Below the pieces are notes generated by a model. The model made no database searches. It was not told where the DNA came from and saw nothing but the letters and a program-made list of their open reading frames with translations. A DNA stretch of 64,000 bases from Heterotrichella gracilis. Lineage: Eukaryota; Sar; Xanthophyceae; Tribonematales; Xanthonemataceae. A program made the translations under genes and the position numbers. The stretch lies in the NCBI GenBank assembly GCA_032358255.1, contig JAULBX010012210.1:62001-126000 (forward strand). Reading direction: 5' to 3'. Shown piece after piece: positions 34,079-45,659 of the stretch (its first letter is position 1; each line of letters opens with the position of its first letter).

Positions 34079-37000
34079 CTACATGGCCACAGACCCTATC
34101 AGGGTCCTCTCAGCCGCCCGCACACGCTTCAGCAGCAACGCGCTCTGCTCCTCACCCACGCTACTGCCCTTCCTAGTAGCCAGCCACGGCCCCAGCTTGA
34201 GCCTCAGGAATGCCGCCACAGACATGCGCACGCTGGTGAGGGGTTTGGCCTCCGCCAGACGCTGGAACACCGCCTGCAGCGCCGCGCTGTCCTTGCATCC
34301 CAGCAGCAGGTGCTCGAAGAAGGCGCGCCAGAACAAAAGGTCACGGGCAGACTCCAGCGCACCCAGCTCCGCCACCTGGCGGTGTCCAATGAGGGTGTGA
34401 GCATCCCTATCCTAGTACTGCATGTCTCTCCTGTCTATGCATTTGGCCAAAGACATGAGCTTAACATCAATAGAGATGAGCTAGCAGTCCAACGATTGTT
34501 AGAGTTGCTTACACCACAAGCAAGCTGAATGTATTGTGCAGTTGGGGTCACTGACACGCATATATATGTATTATTCAGTATGTAAACATGATACATGCAT
34601 GCCAGGGGCTTGCTGCCTACCTTAACAATGGACAGCGGCAGCACCAGTTGTGCCACCAGGAACGCGGCGAGCCGCGCCAGGTGCGTGATGCGCCGCAGCT
34701 CAGCATCCGCCAGCTGGCGCATGTGGTCCCACAGGCAGAACTGCAGGCTCATGCGGTGGCTTTTGCTGGTGCTGGCCAGGCGGCGCAGCACGTGGGCGTA
34801 GTAGGGGTTCCAAGCCTTCTCTTGGAGGCAGCACTCTACGGTCAGCCGGGTGATTTCGCGCTCTTGCTCCCCCTTGAGAGGCAGCCGCAGCAGGCGCTCA
34901 CATGCATCCACGTAGTCCTGTGCACCAGGTGGCAAGGAGATGAGTAAATATTTGAGCATCGCGCATCAGCTTGTGATGTGCCCTTACATTATTGCAGATC
35001 AGGCAGCCTGCATTAAGGATGCTGCAATCTTATCAATTATGCATCTACGGCCAACCTGGTCCAGCAAAACGTTATATACTACCAGAAAGAACCGCAGCAC
35101 GGAAATCCAGATGATGCATGCCAACGCCAACTACGTCTAGTCTCAGAGCCATCCAGTCCCCAGGGGCACTTAATCCAGATCGCATCCAGAGACAGCCTGC
35201 CATTGCTCGGCTACACACCACATGGCACTGGTTGCATGTGTGCAGCCACGCGCATGCATGCACCGCAACCCACCTCGCTGCTCATGATGGCCAGAAACAC
35301 AGCCCGCCGCACATCGGTGTTGATGCGCTGCGCACCCGCCAGCTGGAGCAGCTGCGCTTCATCCTTGCCGCCATCCCCGTCCAACTCCACTACCATCACC
35401 CCCTGCGCACCCTTGCGCCCGTCCTGTATGCTCTGGAGGCCCTCTGCGGCGGTGGGCAGCCACCACATGCCCTGGAGCCAGATCAGAACCACACATCAGC
35501 AAAAATGCATGGAAAATGCAATGAATTGCTGCAGAAAATACCCATGTACTTGCAGCAGTTTGTAACTATAAAAGGGGCTAAAATCCGCCTGGGTATTACA
35601 AGCGAGCACAAGATCACATCTTCTGACGTCAACAGTGCACCACGGTACAACATCCCACACCTCATCTGCTGGGCACTAGCGTTCCTCGTGCTTGCCAAAC
35701 GGCAAAAATACATGGGTGCATGCATAGTGGCATTTCTGGCAGCCGGAGGTGCTGCCCGTGGGGTGATCCCACAGGTAAGCCCCGACTGGCAGTGTGCTTT
35801 CATCTAGTTCACCGCGACCGGATGGAAGTCATTAGCACAAGGCCTCCAACCACCCTTCTCAAATTGGGAACATGTGTAGGCAGTACAATGCAGTGTCTAT
35901 TGGGTTCGCACACGCGAAGTACTGACCCATGGCGCAGCACCCATGGTACAATAAACAGGTGGCATGCCCCCTTCTAGAGTGACATCCACCAACTCCAGAG
36001 CTCAAAATGCAAACACAGAGCAAATTTGTCCCACCCCAAAACACGTCCAGGTCCTACCTTTTTGTTTGGCTGCAGCACCTTGGCCCAGGGCAGGTTCCTG
36101 AGCTGCACCTCCTCCACCCCGCACTGCCGCAGCCACTTGGTCATGCCAGGTGACAGCACGTCTGCACCGCCGCCGCCCTTCTTGCCCTCCCGCTGCTTGT
36201 TGTTCTTGATGTCCAGCACCAGGCTCAGCAGCACCTTGTGGCGCGTGGACATGCTGCCAGCCTGCGCCGCACGGCCCTCGGTAGCATGGATGGCTATCAC
36301 AAAGTCCTGCAGTGAGGGAACCAACTTCAGCAAGGGGGGAATGCGTGACTGACAAAGGTCCGTTGCAACCTGGGCAATACAGTTGAATTGACCCATCGTG
36401 ACCTCACTTCTGCACCTGTGGCACCAAGTTGGACTGACACTGAATGGAAGAAACAACAACCAGGGCTGCAGCAAAGCACATGCCAAGCAATTGTGCCAGG
36501 AGACACCAACCGCTACTGTGACAGTGCCCTGTGTAGGCCTGCTGTGCATGACCTAGCCAACAGCTTTGCGGCAGCAATGGTAAGCCCGTGGGTGCAGGAG
36601 CCGTCGCTGACACCCCGTATGCCCACCTTCATCGCCACCGGGTCGTCCGCCCGCAGCTTGAACCCGCAGGTGTTGAGCAGCGTGAAGATCATGGACACAT
36701 CGTTCTCAGTGAACCTCTCCTGCAGGTGCTGCAGAAAGCTGTAGCAGACGCCCGCATGCAGCGCGCCACAGCTGCACAGGTAGCCGAGCACCATAACCAG
36801 GTTGTGGCAGGCATTGGAGTTGGATGCGGCGTGGGCGGCTTCCAGGCTGGCCGCCAGGCTGGTGAGGAAGGCCGCGGTGATGTCCTGCGCGTGGGCGGAG
36901 CCCGCCATGCCGCTGATGCAGGCGGCTGTGACAGCGGCGAACCGGGCTGATGCGCGGGGGCCCTCCGCTGCAGCCTGCAGTGGGGTCACCACATGCAGGT

Positions 37001-39148
37001 CAGCATCTGGGCCAGGCGCACCCACCCACACTGACATTAAGCATCCAAATGAGCTGGTTTGCAAGGGCAAGGTTTGCTGGCTTCTAGAGGCTTGGATCTG
37101 TGCAGATGTATGTGCTGCACCCCCCCCCCACACACACACTCCCCTTCTCGTCACACCTAGCGAGCACGCACTAGGTGCGGAGGGGTAAACATTGGGGATA
37201 TCTTGATGTTGTCTAGGGTAACAGAAAAGAAATTCATCAATGGTTCATGCATGCACGCCCTGGCCCTCTCCCCACCTGCAGCAGCTCCGCCACCACAGTG
37301 CCAGTCACCCTGCTCCTGCCCTCGCGGTGGTACAGCGCCACCAGGTCACCCGCGATGCCCTGCAGGTTGGCCTCGCCCAGCCGGTTCAGCAGGCCGCGCA
37401 CGTGGCGGGCTATGCGGGCGTCTTCGCCGTCACCCGCAGCCAGCTTGGCACGCAGCGCAGGCGGGACGTAGCGCGCTCCTGCAGATGGGATGTGAACCAC
37501 ACTTCAGTGTATGCATTTGACGGGCTCAGGCGTTGAGGTTGTGAGGCTAGCCAGGTATGTGTGTCCGTATCAGGGGTGTGGCAGATGAGAGGGATGGCAC
37601 GGAGGTGAGTTGGGAGGGATTAGACATAGCATGGGATCATGGCGTGCATGGCGTGCTGTGTCTATACCTGGTGCTGGAGGATCTTTGCTAGTGCTGGCGG
37701 ACGTGCCAGTTCTGCGTGACTCCAGGGCCTCCTCATCCAAATCATCCAAGCCCTCGCTGCCTGATGCCTCAGGGTCAGATTCTGAGCTAGCCAACGGGTC
37801 TCCTTCGCCATCCGATACACCGCCATCATCCAACTCACTCCCCTCATCATCCTCCACATCGCTATCCTCCTCGTCGTAGTCGGTGCCACTGATATCTGAA
37901 CCACGCCCGCCCTGGTCCATGTCGCTGTCACTGCCACTTCCCTCCTCGTCATCAATATCTGTTTCATCACCAGACATGCCCAGCAGTGCATCATTCAGGC
38001 TGTCCTGTGACAGATCTGAACCATCACTCTCGTCACCACTGCCATCGCTCAAGCCTTCATCATCATCAGACATCTGAGGCTGCTGCTGCTTGGCTGGTTT
38101 GCTTCCCTTGACAGATGCAGACCCTGCTGACGTGATGCCTAGCACCACACACATGGCCATGTTAGCTACGCATTCAAACAACCCTACGACACAGCAACAC
38201 TGTACATTGCTGTGTATGTAATCCACATCTACACTCCATGTATGCAACCAAAGAACTGAGGCTTCAGCCACATTTCCGCACCTTTGAGCAGGCCATCTAA
38301 GCCATCTCCTTCCGCTGCCTTCCCTTTCCCCGCCTTCAGACCCAGCTTCTTGGCAAGCTCTCGCTGCAGCCGCTCCTCTGCATGAAGCCCTTCCTGACCT
38401 GTTGCCTGCACAGTGCACGCCACACCTTCAGCAAACCCGTGCGATTTATGAGCTTGTCAATCCACATTGTTGACGACCATGGGCCCTTACTGAATTTGAT
38501 TGAGTGTACACAATACTGCGGGGATGTCTGCATACCTTCAACAAGTCCTGGTCAAGTAGCTCCTGGAATTTTGTCTTGGGCTTGGAAGGTTCCTTTTGCT
38601 GGCTCTGCCGCTTATCCCTGCGCTGCTGCCACTTGGCACTATCTGGTGCCAGCTTGACAGCCTGGGTGGGCAACCCGTACGCAGCGGCGCGGTCAGCAGA
38701 GAGATATCCAGTGGCTGCACGTTTGGCTCCAGGCACCTGCGCAGTGCCAACATTGCTGTTGGTGGGGCATATGCATGCATATGCCAACATAAGGACAGCC
38801 TCTTAACAAGGACAGCTCCAACGTAAGCGTAGATAACTGGGCGTGTGGTATTGCAATATAACGCACTGTAACACTGCCGCCAACTGGCAGTAGCATCACA
38901 TGGGTCACCCTCACCTCCAGCCCAGGTGAAGCCTTGCGCTTGCCACCCGCATTCTGTGCGCGGTTGGGAGCACCACCGGCAGTAGCAGCACCACGAGGCT
39001 GTTTCTTGGCTTGTCGTTGCTGTTTACGTTCTTGCTTCCGCTGCGAGGCCTTTACCTTGAAACCTTTGGTGGGCTGCCCCGAGGCCTTCCCTTCAACCTC
39101 TTTGCGGAGGAGGAAGGGCAGTTTGGGGCCGGTATTGAACCCAACCAT
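34079..39148 (-). CDS. NOM1: nucleolar MIF4G-MA3 protein, NOM1/Sgd1 type
   Basis: NOM1/Sgd1 acts in the nucleolus in small-subunit ribosome biogenesis and binds an eIF4A-like helicase. Ten exons join in frame: 38915-39148, 38536-38736, 38282-38405, 37668-38138, 37276-37478, 36627-36974, 36058-36306, 35274-35471, 34621-34917, 34079-34375 (873 residues; human NOM1 860). The N-terminal third is basic (RKQERKQQRQAKKQPR), then long acidic Ser/Asp/Glu runs about 187-343. The MIF4G domain starts RYVPPALRAKL (about 345) and continues through NRLGEANLQGIAGDLVALY, LLNTCGFKLRADDPVAMK, LDIKNNKQ and GMWWLP to about 675. The MA3 domain, from about 677, begins DYVDACERLLRLPL; the last exon carries LLFWRAFFEHLLLGC. 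It is head to head with the DUF4485 gene. Confidence 0.92.
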
Positions 39149-39848
39149 TTTTTTACTACAGCATATGTTCCTGAAACAGCCGCAACATACCCCGACAGGG
39201 CGTCTGCCTACACCACCTAGTAAAACACCATGGGAATCGCCACCGTTGTCGCCACCGCTGTGGTATAAACTTCGGCTACATATGGTACACAAACATATGC
39301 AGAAAGATCAACAGCTTAAGGTGTATCAGCGACTATCCGGAGCAAGTGCGTGCACAGGATTTGCATGCATTGCACCTTTGTGGCGGCTTATGATAAGCCG
39401 CTTATCATTGAACGCGTGACACCTGGCACCAGCCTGGGGACTCTTGAGTACGTGTTGGAGCAAGAGAACAACAACTGCATGCGTTTGTTTATACGAGTCT
39501 CTACATATCACCAGTGATAGTTGACTGCAAAGCTACTCGCCGATAGGTTAACATCTTCAAGTCCAGAGTTCTTGAACTGGTTGTTGTCACCCGCAAGGAC
39601 TGCAGATTGCCCAAAGTTGGTTCGCTATAGCACCACATCTTGCTTGTTTGCTCTCTCACAAGTGAGCGAATAGGGCGACACACCCCACCAGTTCCCAGTG
39701 TTAAAGTCACTCAAGACAGTGCTATATCATATCTGCAGACGCTGTGCACTGCCAAGCACTGCGTTTGACCAGGACTTGATCTGCCAAATTGCAAAGCAGC
39801 TATTTTTCTTTTCAACCCAAAACAAACGCGTTCATACCCGCCCTCACA
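39149..39848. promoter_or_regulatory. bidirectional promoter region, NOM1 (-) and DUF4485 gene (+)
   Basis: The two divergent start codons are 700 bases apart. An in-frame upstream ATG for the + gene exists at 39789. No clear promoter motif was recognised. Confidence 0.4.
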
Positions 39849-41307
39849 ATGTATGACCAGGCTGCAAACGTTCTGTGTGCCTCCCAAGTGGCGTGGAACA
39901 AAGTGTTTGACAGCTTGCAGACCACACACCAGCTGGACTCAACTTTCTCAAAGGTACAAATCAACAGCTTAGCTTCGGTCAAAGTCCTGCTGTGGTCAGA
40001 TTGAGCACTTACCCATGCTTGGCATTTGCAGCTGGTGTATGAGGTAGAGAAGTTTCTGAGTATCCTGCAAAGACCAGCCCAGGTCAAGGTGAAGAACTGG
40101 ATTCAGAAGCTCAGTGAGCCGGTGAGTAGTGGCATGGCTCTGTTTGGAAAGCACGTTTCTTAGAGGCTTCCCTGTCAGGAACTGAGGCTCTTCCTGTTGG
40201 CCGCAGACCAGCAACCCAGTGTGGAAAAGGAACAGGAATGGCCATGCCAAGCTGTTGCTGGAGCAGCTACGCAATGGAGAGCTGAGGGACCCGTTCCATG
40301 CATGCCCTCCAGCGGGACCACTTCCCACTCTGCCCAAGTGGGCATACGCAGCCATGACCAGCAAACCAAAGACGCCCAGTGCTGGGAGCCTTGGCACTGA
40401 ACGGTGCAGTACCTCTTACAGCGCTCCAGACCAGCAGCGGAGCGCGCCCAATTCCCCCCACAAGTTTGTTCCAGAGACGAAGGTTATCGCCAGGGAGGAT
40501 GATGTGAGCACCGTGCAGGCACTGGACCTGGCTGCAGACACGCGGTGGATGCCTTCAAGGCTGGAGCTGGAGGCGCAGCTTGGGGCAGCCCGTGAGAGGC
40601 AGGTGGAGCTGGAGTACCTGCTGAAACAATCGCAGCTGGCTCATGACCAAAAGGTATTAATCAGCATTTTTATTGTTTTCCTCCTCTACAGTTTCGCAGC
40701 CGCTCCTATCTTCTGCATATGTGCGCCGTTGAGTGCGCCCCAACATGAAATTTTGTTGAGGGCTGTTGATGCAATGTTGTAGGACCAGCAGCTGCGGGAG
40801 GCCAAATCGCTCATAGCACAGATGCTCAGCGAGCAGGGCGTGTTGAAGCTGGAGCTGAGAGCCAAACACCAGGCACTGCTGGATGAGGTGATCACCAAGT
40901 ACAGGGTGCAAGCGCAGGACTGGCAGATACCCTCCAGCATGTCGCGGGCAGGTTGCAGCCCCCCTGAAGCCAACCAGTTCCCTCAGCCAATCAATGCAGC
41001 CATGCATTTCCCTGGCAGCAGTGAAGCTGTGGCAGTCAACACATCGCCGCTAGCCGCCGCCCTAGGCGATCTGCCGTGGAACCGTGTTTCTGATGACAGG
41101 CAACATACGCTCCCGCTGATGCCTGGGAAGCCTGTCACCCCATTCAAGCAGAACGGAGTAGGTAGCAGTGCTGCTCAGGCATCAATGAACAGCCCAACGA
41201 AGAACGTATTCATGGACAGCTTCCAGAAGTTTGAGCAGGAAACCACAGCGTTGCGGCAGCAGCTACAGGCCATGAATGGAGGTGGAAACCTGCTGTCTCC
41301 AAGGTGA
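39849..41307 (+). CDS. DUF4485-domain coiled-coil protein, CEP112-like
   Basis: The N-terminal ~110 residues match the DUF4485 domain found at the start of animal CEP112, a centrosomal coiled-coil protein: VKNWIQKLSEPT, then KRNRNGHAKLLLEQLRNGEL, DPFHACPPAGPLPTLPKW, against the same order in CEP112. Exons 39849-39953, 40032-40121, 40207-40653 and 40783-41307 join in frame (388 residues). After a Ser/Pro linker there is one coiled coil (about 180-260; LELEAQLGAARERQVELEYL) and a low-complexity tail ending in another short helix (FQKFEQETTALRQQLQAM). It is much shorter than CEP112 (about 950 residues), so it is a domain relative and not an orthologue by length. The start could also be at 39789, adding 20 residues. 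A basal-body or flagellar role is likely by family only. Confidence 0.78.
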
Positions 41308-42026
41308 AACTGCGCACCGGTGCAGTTGGCTCTTGCACAGTGTGGGGGGGGAGGGGGGATGACTAATATTTGCAGAGGCCCAGATAGGTAGGTGGGGCAG
41401 GTGCTTGGTACATACACCACACAGTGACACAGTCCCCGCACGCAAAATGCGCTGACCGGATTGGAATGATCAAGTTGACTAATCATATCCATGCGTGACA
41501 TCTTATGACATGAGACTTGGAAGTCAACTTGCAGCCTTGATCAGGTTGTGCCGCATATTGTGGTCTGGGTAGTTGTCCAGCCCGTTTGGAGTGTTAACAA
41601 TGGCCAACCTCATCGACCTTTCCTTTCTGGGACTTGTTGCAGGGATTGCGATTTGTTTCGGGGATTTTGAAAACCAAATCAGAACAACATTGAAATGCAT
41701 CGACGCAGTGTGACGCAACTTGTGTTGCCAACAGCTTGTAACAGTTTTATATATCTTTGTACCGTATTGGTTGGCCCTGATCCAGTTGAAGTCACTATGG
41801 GTATTGGAATATCGCCTTTGACATAGGACGCATGCATGCATGGCCCACAGTTCACTTCAGCATGCGCCCGTGCTGGGCACTGCTATGGAGCCAGTACTCT
41901 TAAAATCAGTTCCTTCAAATTAAATCGAACACTTTATCTTGTCACCCTGCAGGCACTGCCCAAATGTATGCCAGGACATTCATAGGTCAAACACCAAACA
42001 CCCACCTTCTAAACTGTCAACCCCAG
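41308..42026. other. intergenic between DUF4485 gene and the Ala-Glu-Arg repeat gene
   Basis: Both genes run rightward; this holds the first gene's 3' untranslated region and the second's promoter. A G-run, gggggggagggggg, occurs at 41345-41358 and a TGCATGCA run at 41830-41842. No exon was recognised. Confidence 0.35.
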
Positions 42027-45018
42027 ATGCTCCGCACAACTTTGTCTGCTGCTGGAAGGCAGTACAACAAGCACCAGCAAGTTAACCCCAAGCGAGCCTT
42101 CGCCCAACGCCCACCTGTCCCAAAACCAGGCTTGTGTGGGTATGGCAGTGGGACACTGCACTCCAGGCTGTCACACTCGCCACCACGAGGAACCAAGGAA
42201 GGAGAAGGAGGCCCTGGCTCACCTGTGACCTCCAGTGGCACAGAAACCAAGGACAGTGTCCACACTGACCCGCCTCCACACACAGACGGTGACACACATG
42301 GCGGTGTGCATGGCGCTGTGCACCAGGCTCAGCACCGCGTATCCGAGAAGGTCTCCTTCAAGGTATAATACAAGACTGTGCAGTGCCAAGGATCAACATG
42401 CCACAACCTCTATTGGAGGCCAGGTCTGCCACGGGCCACCAGACATATATTCCACACAAATGTGTTGATTTCCAAGACCCATGCATGGGTTTACCTGGCA
42501 CATACAGCTCATAGCGCTGTGGCAGGGATCCCTGCGTCAGCAAGTTAGAGTTCAAGAGGGGAGGGTGCCAATGTGGTATGCTGGCTGCAGGTGCTGGAGA
42601 GGTTTGTGGAGAACGTCACTCGTGCTACAGAGAGGGCAGGCGTGGGAGGGGCCCTGTCTAAGGCTGGGCAGCTTGCTGTTGGCAAGGCAGCGGAGCGGGC
42701 AGCTGAACGTGGCAGCGAGCGGGTGGCAGAGAGAGCAGCGGAGAGGTTGGGGGAGCGGCTTGCAGACAGGCTTGCTGAGCGCGTTTCCGAGGGTGCAGCT
42801 CAACGCACAGCTAAAGTGCTGACTGGTATGATGATGCTCATATGGTACACTGAAAGTGCCTGGCTTTTAGGCATTGAAAATGCCACATATCATTGAATTG
42901 AAGTAAAGTACGTACACACACGCATTCTTCCCCTATTTCGGAATGCATATGTAGTATACGTAAAAGATAGGACAAGTAATATTAAATATAACATAAATTA
43001 AAAGGTATAAAATAATTCTCAAGTTTATTTTGAGCGATGAATAATAGGGTTTGCCAAATACCAAATGAGATAGGATGTGGGCTTTTGTCTATTTGCAACA
43101 ATTACCACTTGATGTATTGGTGGTATGCACAGAAAGTGACACGTTATCACGCATTTTCAACATGTGGAAATGTATTGCGTACCGCGTATAAAGTATTTTG
43201 TCTGTTGAAGCCCTACTTGGATTTATTCAGTAGCTTAGCAAGGGTGTTTGGCATGTTCATGCAGGCCATGCTGCTGAGCGGGTTGTGGAACGAGCTTTGG
43301 AGCGTGCAGCGGATCGGGCAGCAGAGCAGGCATCTGAGCGGACAATGGAGCGCATTGCAGCAAATGCGGCGCACCATGCAGTAGAACGTGGCGCCATTCA
43401 GGTGACAGGTGGGGCAAGCTGGGGCACCACATCCATCCATGCATGGCTGTGGTGCGGGGGTAAGGGCATGTGGAAATACATCGGATGGTGGCATGCACCA
43501 CAAGGCAGGTCCATGCCGTGCGTTTGATCCCTGAAATTGTTGAAGAGTCAACATTGTGCGGCTGCATATAGAGGCCACTGCAGAGTTGCAAGGGTAGGGC
43601 CCCCATCATATACGGTGGGGGATTGCGGAGGCATGGAGCATTATGCTGTGTCCAAATCTAATATACAATCCTGTTTATCAACTGCAGCAGTTCAATTACA
43701 ATATTTTGTTGCGTGAAGTAGCGCACTCCAAAATATAATTGTTTATCATCCGGCCTCATATTATAAAAATAATTCGTCTATGGTGTATATATCACTCGCC
43801 ATGTTTGGGATGTGGTGAGACTCACTGTACTATTGGCTGCAGGCCGCACAGCCGAGGGTGCAGCCATGCATGCGGGGGAGAGGCTGGCAGAGCAAGCTGC
43901 AGCTCATGCTGGGGAGGTGCTAGCAGCGCGTGCAGCTCAGCATGCAGCAGGCCAGGCTGGAGGGCACATTGGCGAGCGCCTCACGGAGCATATGGCAAGC
44001 CAAGCGGGCGTCCACGCCGTTGAGAAGGCGATGGAGCGGGCTGCCACACATGGCGCAGGTCAGGTGGGGGGCCATGTGGGGGAGCGCCTTGCGGAGCGGG
44101 CAGCGCAGCATGCCGGCGCTCATGGCGGTGAGAGGCTGGCAGAGAGGGCGACGGAGAGGGCAGCAGAGCACGCAGCAAGTTCTGCTGCTACACACACTGG
44201 AGAGCGGCTCATGGAGCGTGCAGCTGAGCATGCAGCCAGTCAATCTACCTTGCATGCCGGTGAGCAATGGGCATGCGTTTGAATCTTGCTTGGGCTCCCT
44301 GCATACGATATTCCGCAAGCCAGATGGCTGCAGCCTTGCGATGCTCTGAAATCCATGTGTGAATGCGCAGGCATTGGGGCAGCTGGCCATGCCCTGGAGC
44401 GTGCTGCAGAGGCTCAGTCCAGCCGCCTGGGCATGCGGTCGCTGCGGCAGGGTTTGGTCGCGGTTGGGGACAGGATCATGATGCGTGCGGGGCGGGGGCT
44501 GGCGGTGTGCATACCGGCCTTGGGCAGCCTGTTTGTTCTCCATCTGGCCCTCCAGGACAGGAGGTAAGGAGCACATCGGGTGGAGAACACACATGGTGGA
44601 TACAGCCTCTCCATTGGCTGTTATTCCTGTATGTGGCAACTACATGAATGTCTTGGGAGCGCCAACTGGTTTCACTGCTTGCTGTGTTTGACACGTCAAC
44701 CTGCCTCGATGTGTGGTGTGGTAATGAGGTGGTCTGCACTGCAGGCGCGCAAGGCAGGAGCACCTAGCGGGCCATCGGCATGCCAGCATGGCGTTCTGGC
44801 TGGCGTTCCTGTGTGACGCTGCTGACGTGGCAGTGCATGTGGTTGTAGTGAATGCGCTGTTGTCCTCACACTTTGCTGTGGGCTGGCAGGTGCCCCACGG
44901 CATCTTGCACATGGTGGAGTTTGGGGGAGTTGGGGTTGCGGTGGTTTCCACCATTGCAGCGGTTGTGGGTGAACTGCTTGCGTCTGGCTGGCAACCCTTC
45001 CAAAAAAAGCGTGCGTAG
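42027..45018 (+). CDS. Ala/Glu/Arg/His helical-repeat membrane protein, novel
   Basis: Six exons join in frame: 42027-42362, 42591-42825, 43265-43408, 43843-44259, 44371-44563, 44745-45018 (532 residues). Residues 1-35 (MLRTTLSAAGRQYNKHQQ onward) are basic with no acidic residue, like an organelle presequence. Residues ~113-400 are a degenerate helical repeat of units such as AAERLGERLADRLAERVSE and HIGERLTEHMASQAG, with Ala every few positions and alternating Glu and Arg/His, suggesting amphipathic helices or a long coil. Three hydrophobic stretches follow: about 421-438 (VCIPALGSLFVLHLAL), 457-481 (FWLAFLCDAADVAVHVVVV) and 501-521 (GGVGVAVVSTIAAVVGEL), so the C-terminus is membrane-embedded, ending in Lys-Lys-Arg-Ala. 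I know no family with this build. An upstream in-frame ATG at 41964 is possible. Organelle location is inference. Confidence 0.75.
43265..44259 (+). repeat. coding repeats of the Ala-Glu-Arg protein
   Basis: Exons 43265-43408 and 43843-44259 (and the 3' part of 42591-42825) are built of short similar units of about 11-18 codons that translate as variants of ERxxERAAxHA. Nucleotide copies such as ggggagcgcct, gagaggctggcagag and gagcgtgcagct recur. The units are diverged, so this is an old array and not a fresh expansion. Confidence 0.7.
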
Positions 45019-45659
45019 CTTACGCCACGGTGCAGCGTTGAATTCATATCTGACCACTGCTATCATAAGCCATTTTGGCTGACCCATGCCAGTGGCATGG
45101 CGTTGCATTCATCTCCTCTTGCCACTCTGAGCAATGAGTGGTTAGTGTTCGACTGGTGCCAGCTGGGGCAGCTTTTCCCTTTCATTTGGGATGGTGGAAC
45201 ATATTTGGAATCCCAAATCTTGAACCAAAATTTGAAAACTATGCCGTGCGCATGTGGCGCATGTGCTCTTTTTTGTCCAGTCATTTGTCTAGAACTCGAG
45301 GGCAGTCGAGTCGGCGCTGCAAAAACCTGTGGCCACTGCCTTGCCGCCATCACGCTGCTTTTAAAGCTCTACAACTTGTTTGCCCTGTTAAACAGCAACA
45401 ATCCGCAGTCGACTCGCCAATTGAGTTCGACGCTTCGCAATCTATTTGCAACTCTCGCTCGCATCTGTGATACGGCTGTTGCTCAGGTGGCAAGGTTGGC
45501 TGGGAGTGGGGTACTGACGTGGTCTTGCATCTGCCTAGCTTCCCAGACCGTCACAACCATTCTCTTGCCTTGGTAGAGGTCATAACCTCCCAGCCGACTC
45601 CTGCTTGCTCTGTACTGGGCTTTTTTAACCAGATTCCACTGTGGGCACCGAGTTTCAGC
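45019..45659. other. intergenic upstream of the LHC-like gene
   Basis: Contains the 3' untranslated region of the repeat-protein gene and the promoter/5' leader of the LHC-like gene. A 159-codon open frame at 45097-45576 does not read as a known protein. Confidence 0.35.

Noticed and set aside
35118-35807. 229-codon open frame on the + strand
   Set aside because: It runs antisense through a NOM1 exon and its introns; NOM1 exons there are clearly coding on the other strand.
45097-45576. 159-codon open frame upstream of the LHC-like gene
   Set aside because: Cys/Leu-rich with no domain-like pattern; it lies in the expected promoter and 5' leader.
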